Counted from the first letter of the stretch, positions 35,324 through 44,215 are shown. The stretch: DNA of 64,000 bases from Taklimakanibacter albus (GCF_016595235.1 NZ_JAENHL010000008.1:1696624-1760623); one strand, 5' to 3'. A program made the numbers and translations. The notes: generated from the sequence alone by a model not told the origin.

Positions 35324-36097
35324 ATGAGCGACCGGAACTGCGTTAACCCCATCTCGCGGCGCCGACTCATCGGGCTCGCCGCGCTTGCCGCCCTGGTGCC
35401 GGCTGCGCCGGCCTTCGCCGCGACGCGGCGGCTCACCGGCAGCGTCTCCTATCGCGAGCGCATCGCCTTGCCACCCCATGCGGTGCTGGAAGTGCGCCTC
35501 CTCGACGTATCGCTCGCCGATGCCCCTTCGAAGACCCTCGCCGTCACCCGCGTCAAGACGCGCCACCGCATGCCCATCCCCTACCGGCTGCGTTATGACG
35601 ACAGCCGCATCCGCCGCAACCACACCTATGCGCTACAGGCACAGATCACGGTCGACGGCAAATTGTGGTTCGTCACCACGACCCGGCATTCAGTCCTCAC
35701 CGGCGGCCGGGACGAGACGGACATCAAGGTCGAGCGCGTGTCCGGCGGCGGCGACGAGGCGGGCGATCCGCGCGGCAAATGGCTGGCGGAATCGATCCGC
35801 CGGCGCGGCGTGATCGACAATCTGCAGACGGTGCTCGAAATCGGCCGCGACGGGCGGGTGTCGGGCAGCGGCGGCTGCAACCGGATCAGCGGCAAGGCGG
35901 AGATCTCCGGCAGCCGCATCAGCTTCGGGCCGGTGGCCTCGACCAGAATGGCCTGCGTGCCCGCCGCCATGGACCAGGAAGCCAAGTTCCTCGCCGCCTT
36001 GGGCGATGCGCGGAAATGGCGGATCGACGACCGGCGCGGCAAGCTCTATCTTCTCGACGGACAAGGCGGCGAGGTGCTGCTCCTCGCCCGTATGTGA
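35324..36097 (+). CDS. Exported YbaY-type plus META-domain protein
   Basis: 257 residues from the ATG at 35324, with GAAGGAGAG ahead of it. The signal is Tat-like (SRRRLIGLAALAALVPAAPA). Residues 35-140 match the YbaY/YscW-like lipoprotein domain (LTGSVSYRERIALPPHAVLE, YRLRYDDSRI). Residues about 150-255 match the META/HslJ domain (GRVSGSGGCNRISGKAEISG, STRMACVPAAMDQEAKFL). There is no lipobox cysteine. Both domains occur in envelope stress or heat-shock proteins; the joint function is unknown. A hydrolase gene follows 21 bp downstream. Confidence 0.85.
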   Translation: MSDRNCVNPISRRRLIGLAALAALVPAAPAFAATRRLTGSVSYRERIALPPHAVLEVRLLDVSLADAPSKTLAVTRVKTRHRMPIPYRLRYDDSRIRRNHTYALQAQITVDGKLWFVTTTRHSVLTGGRDETDIKVERVSGGGDEAGDPRGKWLAESIRRRGVIDNLQTVLEIGRDGRVSGSGGCNRISGKAEISGSRISFGPVASTRMACVPAAMDQEAKFLAALGDARKWRIDDRRGKLYLLDGQGGEVLLLARM

Positions 36098-36118
36098 CGC
36101 AACCCGACGGCGGCCGTC

Positions 36119-37060
36119 GTGAAGAAATTCGTCACCCTCATATCGATCCTCGCTGCGGTGTTCCTCGTCTATATCGTCGGCAGCGGGTGGATCATCGCGC
36201 ATAATGCCCGCGATCTGCTCACGGTGGCGCAGACGGAGCGCCCCGCGCACCCGGTGCTCAACCCCTTCGCCATCGGGTTCCGCGGCGATCCGCAGATGGC
36301 CTTCGGCTATCCCTTCGAGGAAGTGAAGATCGCGACCGAGCTCGGCCTGGCGCCCGCCTGGCTGGTGCCGGCCGGAGGAGCGGGCAATATGGCGGCCATC
36401 TATGTCCATGGCATAGCGGGCCTGCGCGAGAACGGCTATCGCCACCTCTCGGTGCTGCACAAGGCGGACATTCCGGTCCTGCTCATCACCTACCGCAACG
36501 ATGCTGATGCGCCGGTGTCCCTCGAGCGGCAATATGCGTTCGGATTGACCGAATGGAAGGACCTCGATGCCGCCGTGAGCTTCCTGCGCCAGCGTGGCGT
36601 CACGCGGATCATCCTGGTGGGCGAATCGATGGGCGGCGCCATCGTCGGACAATTCCTCATGCATTCCGGGCAGGCGAAGAGCATCGCGGCGCTGATCCTC
36701 GATTCACCCGCCCTCGACAGCCGGGCCATCATCCGCAACCTGATCAGCCAGTTCGGTTTCCCGCTACCGGCGGCCATCGAGCCGGTGGCCCACAGTTTCC
36801 TGGCCTTGCAGCTCACCGTACCGCTGACCGACGCCAACAGCATTGCGGCCGTCGCGGCCTTTCCGGGCCCCTTGTTCATCGCCCATGGCACCGGCGACCG
36901 GCTGGTACCGTCGAGCATCAGCGATGCCGTTTTCGCGGCAAGGCAGGGTCCCACCACCTTCATCAGGAGCGAAGCGGGCCATCTGCAATCCTGGCACGAG
37001 GATGCCAGCCGCTATCGTCGCGCCCTCAGCGGGTTCATCGAACAGCTGCTCACCATTTGA
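36119..37060 (+). CDS. Alpha/beta hydrolase with N-terminal membrane anchor
   Basis: 313 residues starting at GTG 36119. One hydrophobic helix (4-27) anchors it; the rest is periplasmic or membrane-facing. Hydrolase features: oxyanion loop AAIYVHGIAGL, nucleophile S170 in LVGESMGGA, acid in AHGTGDRLVPSS and base His in RSEAGHLQSW. The substrate is unknown; esterase or thioesterase activity would be usual. It lies between the META protein and a solute-binding protein on the same strand. Confidence 0.87.
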   Translation: MKKFVTLISILAAVFLVYIVGSGWIIAHNARDLLTVAQTERPAHPVLNPFAIGFRGDPQMAFGYPFEEVKIATELGLAPAWLVPAGGAGNMAAIYVHGIAGLRENGYRHLSVLHKADIPVLLITYRNDADAPVSLERQYAFGLTEWKDLDAAVSFLRQRGVTRIILVGESMGGAIVGQFLMHSGQAKSIAALILDSPALDSRAIIRNLISQFGFPLPAAIEPVAHSFLALQLTVPLTDANSIAAVAAFPGPLFIAHGTGDRLVPSSISDAVFAARQGPTTFIRSEAGHLQSWHEDASRYRRALSGFIEQLLTI

Positions 37061-37103
37061 GCCGGCTTTTTTTTGCCGCAGGGAGGTTGTAGGTCTGGCG
37101 GCG

Positions 37104-37985
37104 ATGTTCCGGGATTCGTTTGCGGTCAGATCCGCCCTTCTCGCTTTTCTCCTCGCCGCAAGTGCTACGGGGCCGGCTTCCTTATGGGCGCAGGACCAGG
37201 CCGCCATCACGGCAAGCACGACCGAGGAAACGCCCCCCTTGCCGCGCTTCCGGCATATCGATCTCGCCGGCAAGCCCACCTCCTTCACGCGCGAATCGGT
37301 GATCGTCTTGGTCGACGATGATTTCGCACCCTTCAGCTATGCGGGTGCGGCGGGTGAAGCCAAAGGCATCGCGGTCGAGACGGCGGAAGCGGTGTGCGCC
37401 GAATTGCGCACCAAATGCAATGTCGTGCTGATGCCCTGGGAGAAGCTCTCAGGCGGCGCCAGCAATAGCGGCGGCGTGGTGGCGGGCTTGCGCCTTGACG
37501 ACAAGACCCTCAGCCAGTTCCAGCCGACGCGGCCGATCTATCGCGCCATCGGCCGGTTCGTGGCGCGCAAGGACAATGAGCTCACGGCGATCACACCCGA
37601 CGAGCTCGACGGCAAGCGTATCGCCGTCATTGGCGGCAGCGGCTATGAGACTTGGCTCACGCGCAATTTCGCCGACGCGGAAATCGTGCCCTTCCCGACG
37701 CTCGGCGAGGCCGAGGACGCGCTGCGCGGCGCCAAGGTCGACCTTCTGTTCGGCGACGGGCTGCAACTCGTATATTGGATGCGCGGCGAAGCCTCGCAGA
37801 ATTGCTGCAAATATATCGAAGGCGCCTATTACGACAACGCGCTGTTCAGCCGGCCCTATGTCTTCCTGGTGCGGCGCGGCGACGACGAATTGCGTCAGGC
37901 CTTCGACTATGCGCTCGACCAGCTGCAGGAATCGGGCAGCTATGCCCGTATCTTCGGGCGCTATATTCCCGGCCGCTTCTGGTAG
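37104..37985 (+). CDS. Periplasmic solute-binding protein (family 3)
   Basis: 293 residues from the ATG at 37104 with GGGAGG upstream. The signal peptide ends at LWAQDQ. The SBP_bac_3 pattern is clear: VIVLVDDDFAPFSYAG, GIAVETAEAVCAEL, LDGKRIAVIGGSGYE, DLLFGDGLQLVYW and the closing YALDQLQESGSYARIFGRY. It probably binds an amino acid or similar solute, but no permease or ATPase lies nearby, so it may have been recruited as a sensor or be an orphan. Its 3' end overlaps pyrD on the other strand by 25 bp. Confidence 0.87.
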   Translation: MFRDSFAVRSALLAFLLAASATGPASLWAQDQAAITASTTEETPPLPRFRHIDLAGKPTSFTRESVIVLVDDDFAPFSYAGAAGEAKGIAVETAEAVCAELRTKCNVVLMPWEKLSGGASNSGGVVAGLRLDDKTLSQFQPTRPIYRAIGRFVARKDNELTAITPDELDGKRIAVIGGSGYETWLTRNFADAEIVPFPTLGEAEDALRGAKVDLLFGDGLQLVYWMRGEASQNCCKYIEGAYYDNALFSRPYVFLVRRGDDELRQAFDYALDQLQESGSYARIFGRYIPGRFW

Positions 37986-39040
37986 TCGCGGGCGGTGCGC
38001 CCCACCGCCTGACCGATGTTCGAGAAGCCCGAGGCCCGGCATTTCGCCGTGAGCCCGTCGACGATCCGGGTGACGAGCACCGGCCCCTCGAAGACGAGCG
38101 CTGAATAGAGCTGCAGAAGATGTGCCCCGGCCGCGATCTTGGCGAAGGCGGCTTCCGCGCTGTCGATGCCGCCGACGCCGATGAGCGGGATACGGCCTTC
38201 GAGCCGCAGATAAAGCTGCGCCAGCATATAGGTCGCGAGGTCGAAGAGCGGGCGGCCGGACAGCCCGCCGGTCTCACGCGCATGGGTCGAGCGCAAATGC
38301 GGCCGGGTGATCGTCGTGTTCGAGACGATGACGCCGTCCACCTTTTCCGTCAGGAAGACTTGCGCGATGTCGTCGAGATCCGCTTCGGCGAGATCGGGCG
38401 CGATCTTGACGAGGAGCGGCGGCGTAGCCTTGCGCGCCCGCGCTTCGTTCAATCTTCCCAGCAGCGTTTCGAGCTCGGCCTTGGACTGGAGATTGCGCAG
38501 GCCCGGTGTGTTGGGCGAGGAGATATTCACCGTCAGGTAGCTGGCGAGATCGCGGAAGGCCTCGAGGCCTTTGACATAATCGCCGATGCGGTCGGCGGCG
38601 TCCTTGTTGGCGCCGATATTGACGCCGACGATGCCGCCTCTGGCGCGCCGCGCCTCGAGGCGGCGGCGCAGCGCGTCATGGCCTTCATTGTTGAAGCCCA
38701 TGCGGTTGATGACCGCCTGATCCTCGCTGAGCCGGAAGAGACGCGGGCGCGGATTGCCTTGCTGCGGCAAGGGCGTCACCGTGCCCACTTCGACGAAGCT
38801 CAGTCCTTCCGCCAGCATGGCGTCGGGCACTTCGCCATTCTTGTCGAAGCCGGCGGCAAGTCCCAAGGGATGGGCGAAGGAGAGACCGAAAAGGCTCGCG
38901 GCGAGTTCAGGCGCGAAGGCCTGGGCCTGAGCCGCGGGCGCCAGCTTCAGCGCGGTGATGGTGAGGCGATGCGCCGTCTCGGCATCGAAGGCATGCAGCA
39001 GCGGACGGATGAGCGGGAAGCTCCGGCGGGAGAGGCTCAT
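37961..39040 (-). CDS. pyrD: Dihydroorotate dehydrogenase (quinone)
   Basis: 359 residues from the ATG at 39040, overlapping the DUF952 stop by 4 nt. Class 2 DHODH: the N-terminal helical quinone-site region (SFPLIRPLLHAFDAETAH), FMN-site LAAGFDKNGEVPDAM, GTVTPLPQQGNPRPRLFRL, catalytic Ser region TVNISSPNTPGLRNLQ and VSNTTITRP. It oxidises dihydroorotate to orotate in pyrimidine synthesis at the inner membrane. Confidence 0.96.
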   Translation of the reverse strand: MSLSRRSFPLIRPLLHAFDAETAHRLTITALKLAPAAQAQAFAPELAASLFGLSFAHPLGLAAGFDKNGEVPDAMLAEGLSFVEVGTVTPLPQQGNPRPRLFRLSEDQAVINRMGFNNEGHDALRRRLEARRARGGIVGVNIGANKDAADRIGDYVKGLEAFRDLASYLTVNISSPNTPGLRNLQSKAELETLLGRLNEARARKATPPLLVKIAPDLAEADLDDIAQVFLTEKVDGVIVSNTTITRPHLRSTHARETGGLSGRPLFDLATYMLAQLYLRLEGRIPLIGVGGIDSAEAAFAKIAAGAHLLQLYSALVFEGPVLVTRIVDGLTAKCRASGFSNIGQAVGRTARDYQKRPGI

Positions 39041-39381
39041 GCGGGAATATCCGCCGGAAAATTGTGAGTGCCACCCTGCCAAGGCAAGGGAGCGGCATGG
39101 CGGATGCGGGCGATGGCGAGCGGCGCATAAAGATGCGGGAAAAGATCGCCGCCGCGCGAGGCTTCCCATCTGAGCTCGGGGCCGAGCGTCTCCGCATCGA
39201 CCGCGGCCAGGATGAGATCGGAACGCCCGGCGAAATGCCGGCGCACTGTCTCGCGCAGTTGATGGGCGGCGGAGAAATGGATGAAGCCGTCCTGCCGGTC
39301 GACCGCCGAGCCTTCGAAAACGCCTTGCGCCAGGGCCTTTTCCCATTCGTCGCGGCCCAGAATCTTATAGATCGTCGCCAT
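39037..39381 (-). CDS. DUF952 family protein
   Basis: 114 residues from the ATG at 39381 (MATIYKILGRDEWEKALAQG); a start 75 nt earlier has no homologous sequence. DGFIHFSAAHQLRETVRRHF and the ending DLFPHLYAPL are the family signature. DUF952 proteins often sit before pyrD in alphaproteobacteria; their biochemical role is unknown. ATGA overlap with pyrD indicates coupling. Confidence 0.9.
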   Translation of the reverse strand: MATIYKILGRDEWEKALAQGVFEGSAVDRQDGFIHFSAAHQLRETVRRHFAGRSDLILAAVDAETLGPELRWEASRGGDLFPHLYAPLAIARIRHAAPLPWQGGTHNFPADIPA

Positions 39382-39461
39382 ATGCACTCCTTGCTGGGGC
39401 GAGCCATAAACCATAAAAAGCGCAGCCGGAACGGGGAGTTTGGCGAGACTCGACAAAGGTG

Positions 39462-39476
39462 TTTACTTAAGGTATT
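39462..39476. promoter_or_regulatory. Imperfect palindrome near the S24 regulator start
   Basis: TTTACTTAAGGTATT shares 11 of 15 positions, including the TAAGGT core, with the perfect palindrome at 40361-40375. It lies between the divergent DUF952/pyrD and S24-regulator genes. Confidence 0.4.
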
Positions 39477-39540
39477 ATTCCTATAGTTGCGAAAACACAG
39501 AACCACACCGGACGCCCTAGGTATTGTCGAGGAGCGCGGC

Positions 39541-40176
39541 ATGTTCACGCATAAGCAAGTCTGGACCGCCATCGATGTCATCGCCGAGCGTTATGGATTC
39601 TCGGCCTCGGGCCTTGCCAAGAAGGCCGGGCTCGACCCGACATCGTTCAATCCCTCGAAACGGCATGGGCCGGACGGGCGGCCGCGCTGGCCGACGACCG
39701 AAAGCATCGCGCGCGTGCTCGAGGCCTCAGGCGCCTCGATCGAGGAATTCAGCGATCTCCTGAGCGGCCGCAAGGGCCAGCCGCCGAAACGGCGGCAGAT
39801 TCCGCTCATCGCCTATTCGCAAGCGGGCAAGCCAGGTTTCTTCGACGATTCCGGTTTTCCGACTGGCACGGCCTGGGACGAGATCGAAGCGCCTGGCGTC
39901 ATCGACCAGAATGCCTATGCGGTCGAGATCCAGGGTGAAGGCATGCTGCCCGTCTATCGCGAGGGCGACATCGTCATCGTCTCGCCCTCGACCTCGATCC
40001 GCAAGGGCGACCGGGTGATCGTCAGGATGACGAATGGCGAGGTGATGGCGCGCATCCTGCACCGCCAGTCGGCCAAGACGGTTGAGCTCTCCTCCTTCAA
40101 CCCGGCCGAAGAAGTCCGCAGCATCGAGATGAAGGACATCGACTGGATCGCCCGCATCATCTGGGCCAGCCAGTAA
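39541..40176 (+). CDS. XRE-S24-like regulator with degenerate peptidase site
   Basis: 211 residues from the ATG at 39541. Residues about 1-90 form a helix-turn-helix (VIAERYGFSASGLAKKAG, WPTTESIARVLEASG). Residues about 100-210 form a LexA/S24 fold. The expected GDSM serine is Gly here (QGEGMLPVYREGD), and the lysine expected in GEVMAK is Arg (GEVMARIL). Self-cleavage is therefore unlikely, and the domain may serve for dimerisation. Similar regulators occur across Hyphomicrobiales, usually with both residues kept. Confidence 0.85.
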   Translation: MFTHKQVWTAIDVIAERYGFSASGLAKKAGLDPTSFNPSKRHGPDGRPRWPTTESIARVLEASGASIEEFSDLLSGRKGQPPKRRQIPLIAYSQAGKPGFFDDSGFPTGTAWDEIEAPGVIDQNAYAVEIQGEGMLPVYREGDIVIVSPSTSIRKGDRVIVRMTNGEVMARILHRQSAKTVELSSFNPAEEVRSIEMKDIDWIARIIWASQ

Positions 40177-40343
40177 GACAACGGCGACTATCCTTTCGCG
40201 CAAGACTCTCCAGGCAGGTCCGCCGCAGCGCCACGGCGGTCTCGGATTTGTTGCGCATCTTCAAGATCATCGAGAGCCGCGACATCCCGACGACCTTCGG
40301 CGCACATTGATCGAGGCGCGCAAGTCCGGCGAACATCCGTAAT

Positions 40344-40375
40344 TTGACAATTCATTATAGTTAACCTAAGGTTAA
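40344..40375 (+). promoter_or_regulatory. Promoter with overlapping palindrome before the FecR-domain gene
   Basis: TTGACA (40344-40349), a 17-bp spacer and TAAGGT (40367-40372) look like a sigma-70-type promoter. The perfect dyad TTAACC-TAA-GGTTAA (40361-40375) covers the -10, as expected for a repressor site. The neighbouring S24 regulator is the obvious candidate. Confidence 0.5.
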
Positions 40376-40418
40376 TAATTCGAGGGCGCGGGCGGAAAGC
40401 CCAGATCGGAGTGGTGTC

Positions 40419-41345
40419 ATGCGTAACTGGCGCCTGTTTTTTACCGCGCTGTCTTGCGCGGCCCTGTCGGCCATCGACCCGGCAATCGCCGCAAGTCCCA
40501 TCGGCAATACGGTGCAGACCTCGACGACGGTCAGCGCCAGCGGACGAGTCCTCGAGAAATCCTCGCCCGTCTTTTTCAACGATATCTTGCGCTCGAACGC
40601 CACCGGCATCGGCCAATTCATCTTCAATGATGGCGGGCGGCTGGCCATCGGGCCCTCCGCCACGGTGACCATCGACAAATCAATCTACAAGGGCGGCAAG
40701 TCGGTCCAGCAGGCGAGCATCCAGGCGTCGAAGGGCGCCTTCCGCTTCATCAGCGGCGCCTTCTCGGTGAAAAAGATCAACACGCCCTATGGCACGATCG
40801 GCATCCGCGGCACCGCCTTCGATTTCACCATCAGGAACGGCCGCGTCTACATCCTCCTGTTCCGCGGCGCGGTCAGCTTCTGCAGAGGCGGCAACTGCAA
40901 GACGCTCAGAAGCAGCTGCGACTATCTCGTCGCGGGCGGCGGCAAGATCAGCGATCCACAGGCGCTGAGCGCCGGTATCGATCAAGGCCTCAATATCGGC
41001 GAGGTCTTCCCGCTCGTGGTCAATCAGAGCAAGCTCAATTCGCAGTTCCGGCAAGGCACGCGCAACTGTTTCAGCCGCGCGGCACAACGCACCCCCAACA
41101 AATCGATCTCGCCCGCTGTCAATGCCGCGGCGGCCGCCGCCGCGCCGGACACACCGGATACGCCGGACACGCCAGGCCCACCCGGATCACCGGGTGGACC
41201 TCCAGGCAACTCGGGAAAATCCAACAAGGGCTTCGGCAATGGCGGCGAAGCCGATGACAGCGGGCCCAATGAATCGCACAATCCCGGCAAGGGCCATGGT
41301 GGGCCGCACAGCGATGGCGGCAAGAGCAAAGGCAAGGACAAATAA
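40419..41345 (+). CDS. Exported FecR-domain protein with collagen-like tail
   Basis: 308 residues with a signal peptide ending at AIAA-SPI. The FecR-like domain spans about 30-170: DGGRLAIGPSATVTIDKSIY, KGAFRFISGAFS and TPYGTIGIRGTAFDFTIRNG. Four cysteines lie in the following region (FCRGGNCKTLRSSCD and NCFSR). The C-terminal 80 residues are low-complexity: PDTPDTPDTPGPPG, then Gly/Asn/Lys-rich sequence ending GKSKGKDK. It is secreted or surface-bound and probably structural. The palindromic promoter upstream may be controlled by the S24-like regulator. Confidence 0.83.
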   Translation: MRNWRLFFTALSCAALSAIDPAIAASPIGNTVQTSTTVSASGRVLEKSSPVFFNDILRSNATGIGQFIFNDGGRLAIGPSATVTIDKSIYKGGKSVQQASIQASKGAFRFISGAFSVKKINTPYGTIGIRGTAFDFTIRNGRVYILLFRGAVSFCRGGNCKTLRSSCDYLVAGGGKISDPQALSAGIDQGLNIGEVFPLVVNQSKLNSQFRQGTRNCFSRAAQRTPNKSISPAVNAAAAAAAPDTPDTPDTPGPPGSPGGPPGNSGKSNKGFGNGGEADDSGPNESHNPGKGHGGPHSDGGKSKGKDK

Positions 41346-41422
41346 ATCTCGCCGGCGCACTTTCAAAGGCTGAGCGCTCTTCGCATATTTCCTCCGGACG
41401 AGGAAATGGCGCGGCGATCAGC

Positions 41423-42274
41423 TTGACTCCAGTATCGGATCAGACACAGCCGGAGACTATCCCACGTCACGTGCTTTGGGCGATGGCCGCCTTCTTGGCC
41501 GTCTTTCCGCTCCTCGCCGTCAACACCACCTCTTGGGGCATGCGGATCGCCTGGATCGGCATCCTGGCCATGGGCGGCTTTCTTGGTTTCATGGCCAACC
41601 TGCAGGAGCAGACAAATCCCGAGCTGCATAAATATGCCGAGCAGCAGCGAAGAGGCCCCCATGTCCGCCGCTATCGGCCAGTGGTCATTGCCGTCATCCT
41701 GAGCGCTCTTCTGATCGCCGAGTTGCTGTCCGTCGCTGCCACCTATGCGACGCCTGACCGGCCGCTTCTCTGGCACGGCACGATTCTGATTGTGCAATGG
41801 GGAGACTCGATCTTTCCCCTCATCGGCAAATACGCGACGCGGGTGACACCACCGCTCGACGTGCAAACGCTGTACGAAACGCAGGCGGTGACGACGCTCT
41901 TCCTCGCAGCCGGCGCCATCTGCTTCATCGCTCTCGCGCCCTATCTGCTTTTCATGCCGAGCCAGGAAATACAGGCCGCGCACCGGATGTCGATGGAGAT
42001 GCGCCCGAGCCGGTTCATGTCGTCACCCAGCTCAATGCTGATCATGATGCCGTTTGCGATTCTGGCCGGCCTGGCGATCTTCCTGGGCTGGTTGGAATTC
42101 GGCTCCACTTCGGGTCGTGGGCTGACGATGGACTGCCTGTTCTCGGCAGCCTGCTATGTCCAGGACGATCTGAGCCTGATCGCCAGCGGATTCCTGCGGG
42201 TCTTCGGAAGTTATGGATTCTGGCTGGGCGGGGTAGTGATCGCCGTGACAGCGATGACCGCGGAAACGGATTGA
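41423..42274 (+). CDS. Multi-pass membrane protein of unknown function
   Basis: 283 residues with hydrophobic helices at about 16-35, 40-60, 86-108, 152-178, 205-222 and 255-275. The second loop carries polar NPELHKYAEQQRRGPH. Start taken at TTG 41423 because no ATG precedes the first helix; this start is weak. It does not match a family I recognise. It follows the FecR-domain gene by 77 bp and is closed by a bidirectional hairpin at 42277-42302. Confidence 0.7.
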   Translation: MTPVSDQTQPETIPRHVLWAMAAFLAVFPLLAVNTTSWGMRIAWIGILAMGGFLGFMANLQEQTNPELHKYAEQQRRGPHVRRYRPVVIAVILSALLIAELLSVAATYATPDRPLLWHGTILIVQWGDSIFPLIGKYATRVTPPLDVQTLYETQAVTTLFLAAGAICFIALAPYLLFMPSQEIQAAHRMSMEMRPSRFMSSPSSMLIMMPFAILAGLAIFLGWLEFGSTSGRGLTMDCLFSAACYVQDDLSLIASGFLRVFGSYGFWLGGVVIAVTAMTAETD

Positions 42275-42276
42275 CG

Positions 42277-42302
42277 TACTGGCGCGTTGATACGCGCCAG
42301 TA
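42277..42302. terminator. Bidirectional hairpin between convergent genes
   Basis: TACTGGCGCG (42277-42286) and CGCGCCAGTA (42293-42302) form a perfect 10-bp stem with a 6-nt loop. It lies between the membrane-protein stop and the convergent small coiled-coil frame. The T run is weak on both sides. Confidence 0.55.
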
Positions 42303-42312
42303 TCTCGACTTG

Positions 42313-42465
42313 TTACCGCCTCGGCGGCGGCAGGCTGTTCTTCAGCACGTTCACGGCATTGGCGGAGACCACGAAGTCCTCGAGCTGCTGGACTCTCAGA
42401 GCCAACGCTTCGAGCGCCTTGGCCTGATCGTCCAGTTTCTTCTGCAACTCTTCAACCGTGGGCGT
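42313..42465 (-). CDS. Putative 50-aa coiled-coil protein with non-ATG start
   Basis: A frame ending at the TAA at 42313 encodes about 50 residues with clear heptads (VEELQKKLDDQAKALEALAL, then RVQQLEDFVV) and a PPPRR tail. There is no ATG. AGGAG lies 7 nt before an ACG at 42465, which is exactly where a start codon should be. An alternative TTG lies 15 nt downstream. It follows the lysS stop by 22 bp. Either the start is unusual, or a mutation or sequencing error changed ATG to ACG. Confidence 0.45.
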   Translation of the reverse strand, partial: TPTVEELQKKLDDQAKALEALALRVQQLEDFVVSANAVNVLKNSLPPPRR

Positions 42466-42487
42466 CGGACTTCTCCTGTGCCGAAGT

Positions 42488-44131
42488 TCAGCCGAGCTCG
42501 CCTTTCAGCGCCTTGCCGATCAGCGCGCGGGTGTTGTCGAGACCATACAAGGCCGCGAAGGACCCGAAGCGCGGGCCTTTCTCTTCGCCGAGCAGCACCT
42601 GATAGAGGGTGTTGAACCAGGCGAGCGACACACCGGTCGAGCCGTCCTTCTGTACGGTCTTATAGGGATCACGGCGGCCGATATCATAGACGGCCTGCTG
42701 GATCTCTTCGGGAGTTGCCTCTTTCGGCAGGCGTTCGAGCGCGGCCGACAGATCCTCCAGCGCCTGGCGCTCATCGGCGGTGGCCTGGCGATACTTCTTC
42801 TGCGGCTTCACGAAATCCTGGAAGTAGCGGATCGCATAGCCGACCAGCGCGTCGAGACGCGGATGGGTTTCGGCCGACACCGAAGGCGCATAACGCTTGA
42901 GGAAGGCCCACAAAACGTCCTTGCTCTCGGCATTGGCGACCGCCACGAGATTGAGGAGAAGCGCGAAGGAGACGGCTTGGGTGCGTCCGCCAGCTTCAGA
43001 GACCAGCACTTCCGGCGCGGGCGGCGAGCCCATATGGATGTGCCACACCGGGTTGGTGAGCTTCTGCGCCTGATCCTGGCGGCCATAGGCGTCGAGAAAC
43101 GCCTGATAGTCGTCGACGGCGCGCGGGATCACGTCGAAATAGAGCTTCTTCGCCTCGCGCGGCTTCGAATACATGAAGAGCTGCAGACTCTGCGGGTCGG
43201 CATAGGTCAGCCATTCGTCGATGGTGAGACCATTGCCCTTCGACTTCGAGATCTTCTGGCCCTTCTCGTCGAGGAAGAGCTCGTAATTGAAGCCGTCGGG
43301 CGGCGGGGCGCCCAGCACCTTGCAGATGCGGCTGGCGAGCTTGACGGAATCGATCAGGTCCTTGCCCGACATTTCATAATCGACATCGAGCGCATACCAG
43401 CGCATCGCCCAGTCCGGCTTCCACTGCAATTTGCAATGGCCGCCGGTGACCGGCGTCTCATAGGCCTTGCCGGACGCCGGATCGCGCCACACGATGGTGC
43501 CCGCCTTCACGTCGCGGCTTTCGATCGGCACCTGCATGACGACGCCCGATTCCGGATGAACGGGGAGGAAGGGCGAATAGGTCTGCGAACGCTCCTCGCG
43601 CAGCGACGGCAGCATGATCGCCATGATCTCGTCGTAACATTCGAGCGCCCTGAGCAACGCCTTATCGAAGCGGCCCGATGTATAATAATCGGTGGCGCTG
43701 GCGAATTCATATTGGAAGCCATAGGCGTCGAGGAAGCGGCGCAGCATGGCGTTGTTGTGATGGCCGAAGCTCTCATATTTGCCGAACGGATCAGGAATGG
43801 TGGTGAGCTTGCGGCCGAGATGCTGGGCGATCAGCTCCTTGTTCGGAATATTGTCCGGCACCTTGCGCAGGCCGTCCATGTCGTCGGAGAAGCACAGGAG
43901 CCGCGTCGGAATATCCGACATGGTCTCGAAGGCATGGCGCACCATGGAGGTGCGCGCCACCTCGCCGAAGGTGCCGATATGCGGCAACCCCGAGGGCCCG
44001 TAGCCCGTCTCGAACAGGACTTCCTTGACCGGTTGTTTTTTGCCCTTCACGCGCTCCAAAAGCTTGCGGGCCTCTTCAAAAGGCCACGCCTTGCTGTCGA
44101 GAGCGGCGGCGCGAAGGAGTTGGTCGGTCAT
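42488..44131 (-). CDS. lysS: Lysyl-tRNA synthetase, class I
   Basis: 547 residues with the class I Rossmann motifs: the HIGH-type GLPHIGTF near residue 48 and the KMSKS-type [17 protein letters not shown] and [16 protein letters not shown] are typical of the archaeal-type LysK family, which replaces the class II enzyme in most alphaproteobacteria. It charges tRNA-Lys in the cytoplasm. Confidence 0.96.
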   Translation of the reverse strand: MTDQLLRAAALDSKAWPFEEARKLLERVKGKKQPVKEVLFETGYGPSGLPHIGTFGEVARTSMVRHAFETMSDIPTRLLCFSDDMDGLRKVPDNIPNKELIAQHLGRKLTTIPDPFGKYESFGHHNNAMLRRFLDAYGFQYEFASATDYYTSGRFDKALLRALECYDEIMAIMLPSLREERSQTYSPFLPVHPESGVVMQVPIESRDVKAGTIVWRDPASGKAYETPVTGGHCKLQWKPDWAMRWYALDVDYEMSGKDLIDSVKLASRICKVLGAPPPDGFNYELFLDEKGQKISKSKGNGLTIDEWLTYADPQSLQLFMYSKPREAKKLYFDVIPRAVDDYQAFLDAYGRQDQAQKLTNPVWHIHMGSPPAPEVLVSEAGGRTQAVSFALLLNLVAVANAESKDVLWAFLKRYAPSVSAETHPRLDALVGYAIRYFQDFVKPQKKYRQATADERQALEDLSAALERLPKEATPEEIQQAVYDIGRRDPYKTVQKDGSTGVSLAWFNTLYQVLLGEEKGPRFGSFAALYGLDNTRALIGKALKGELG

Positions 44132-44155
44132 TGTCCTGTCTTTTTGGAAAAGGTT

Positions 44156-44186
44156 AAAAAGCCCGGCAAATCCATATTTGCCGGGC
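44156..44186 (-). terminator. Strong terminator after the aldo/keto reductase gene
   Basis: On the minus strand GCCCGGCAAAT and ATTTGCCGGGC form a perfect 11-bp stem with a 4-nt loop, followed by TTTTT. It lies 30 bp after the reductase stop, separating it from lysS. Confidence 0.88.
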
Positions 44187-44215
44187 CCTTGCTGTATAAG
44201 CCGTATCAGGCTGCG

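Noticed and set aside
40177-40343. Possible gene remnant after the S24 regulator
   Set aside because: Short frames on both strands with no clear start or family; I see only the promoter at 40344 onwards as supported.
41148-41215. Short tandem repeats as a CRISPR or satellite
   Set aside because: They are codons for the PDT/Gly-Pro tail inside the FecR-domain gene, in frame and degenerate.
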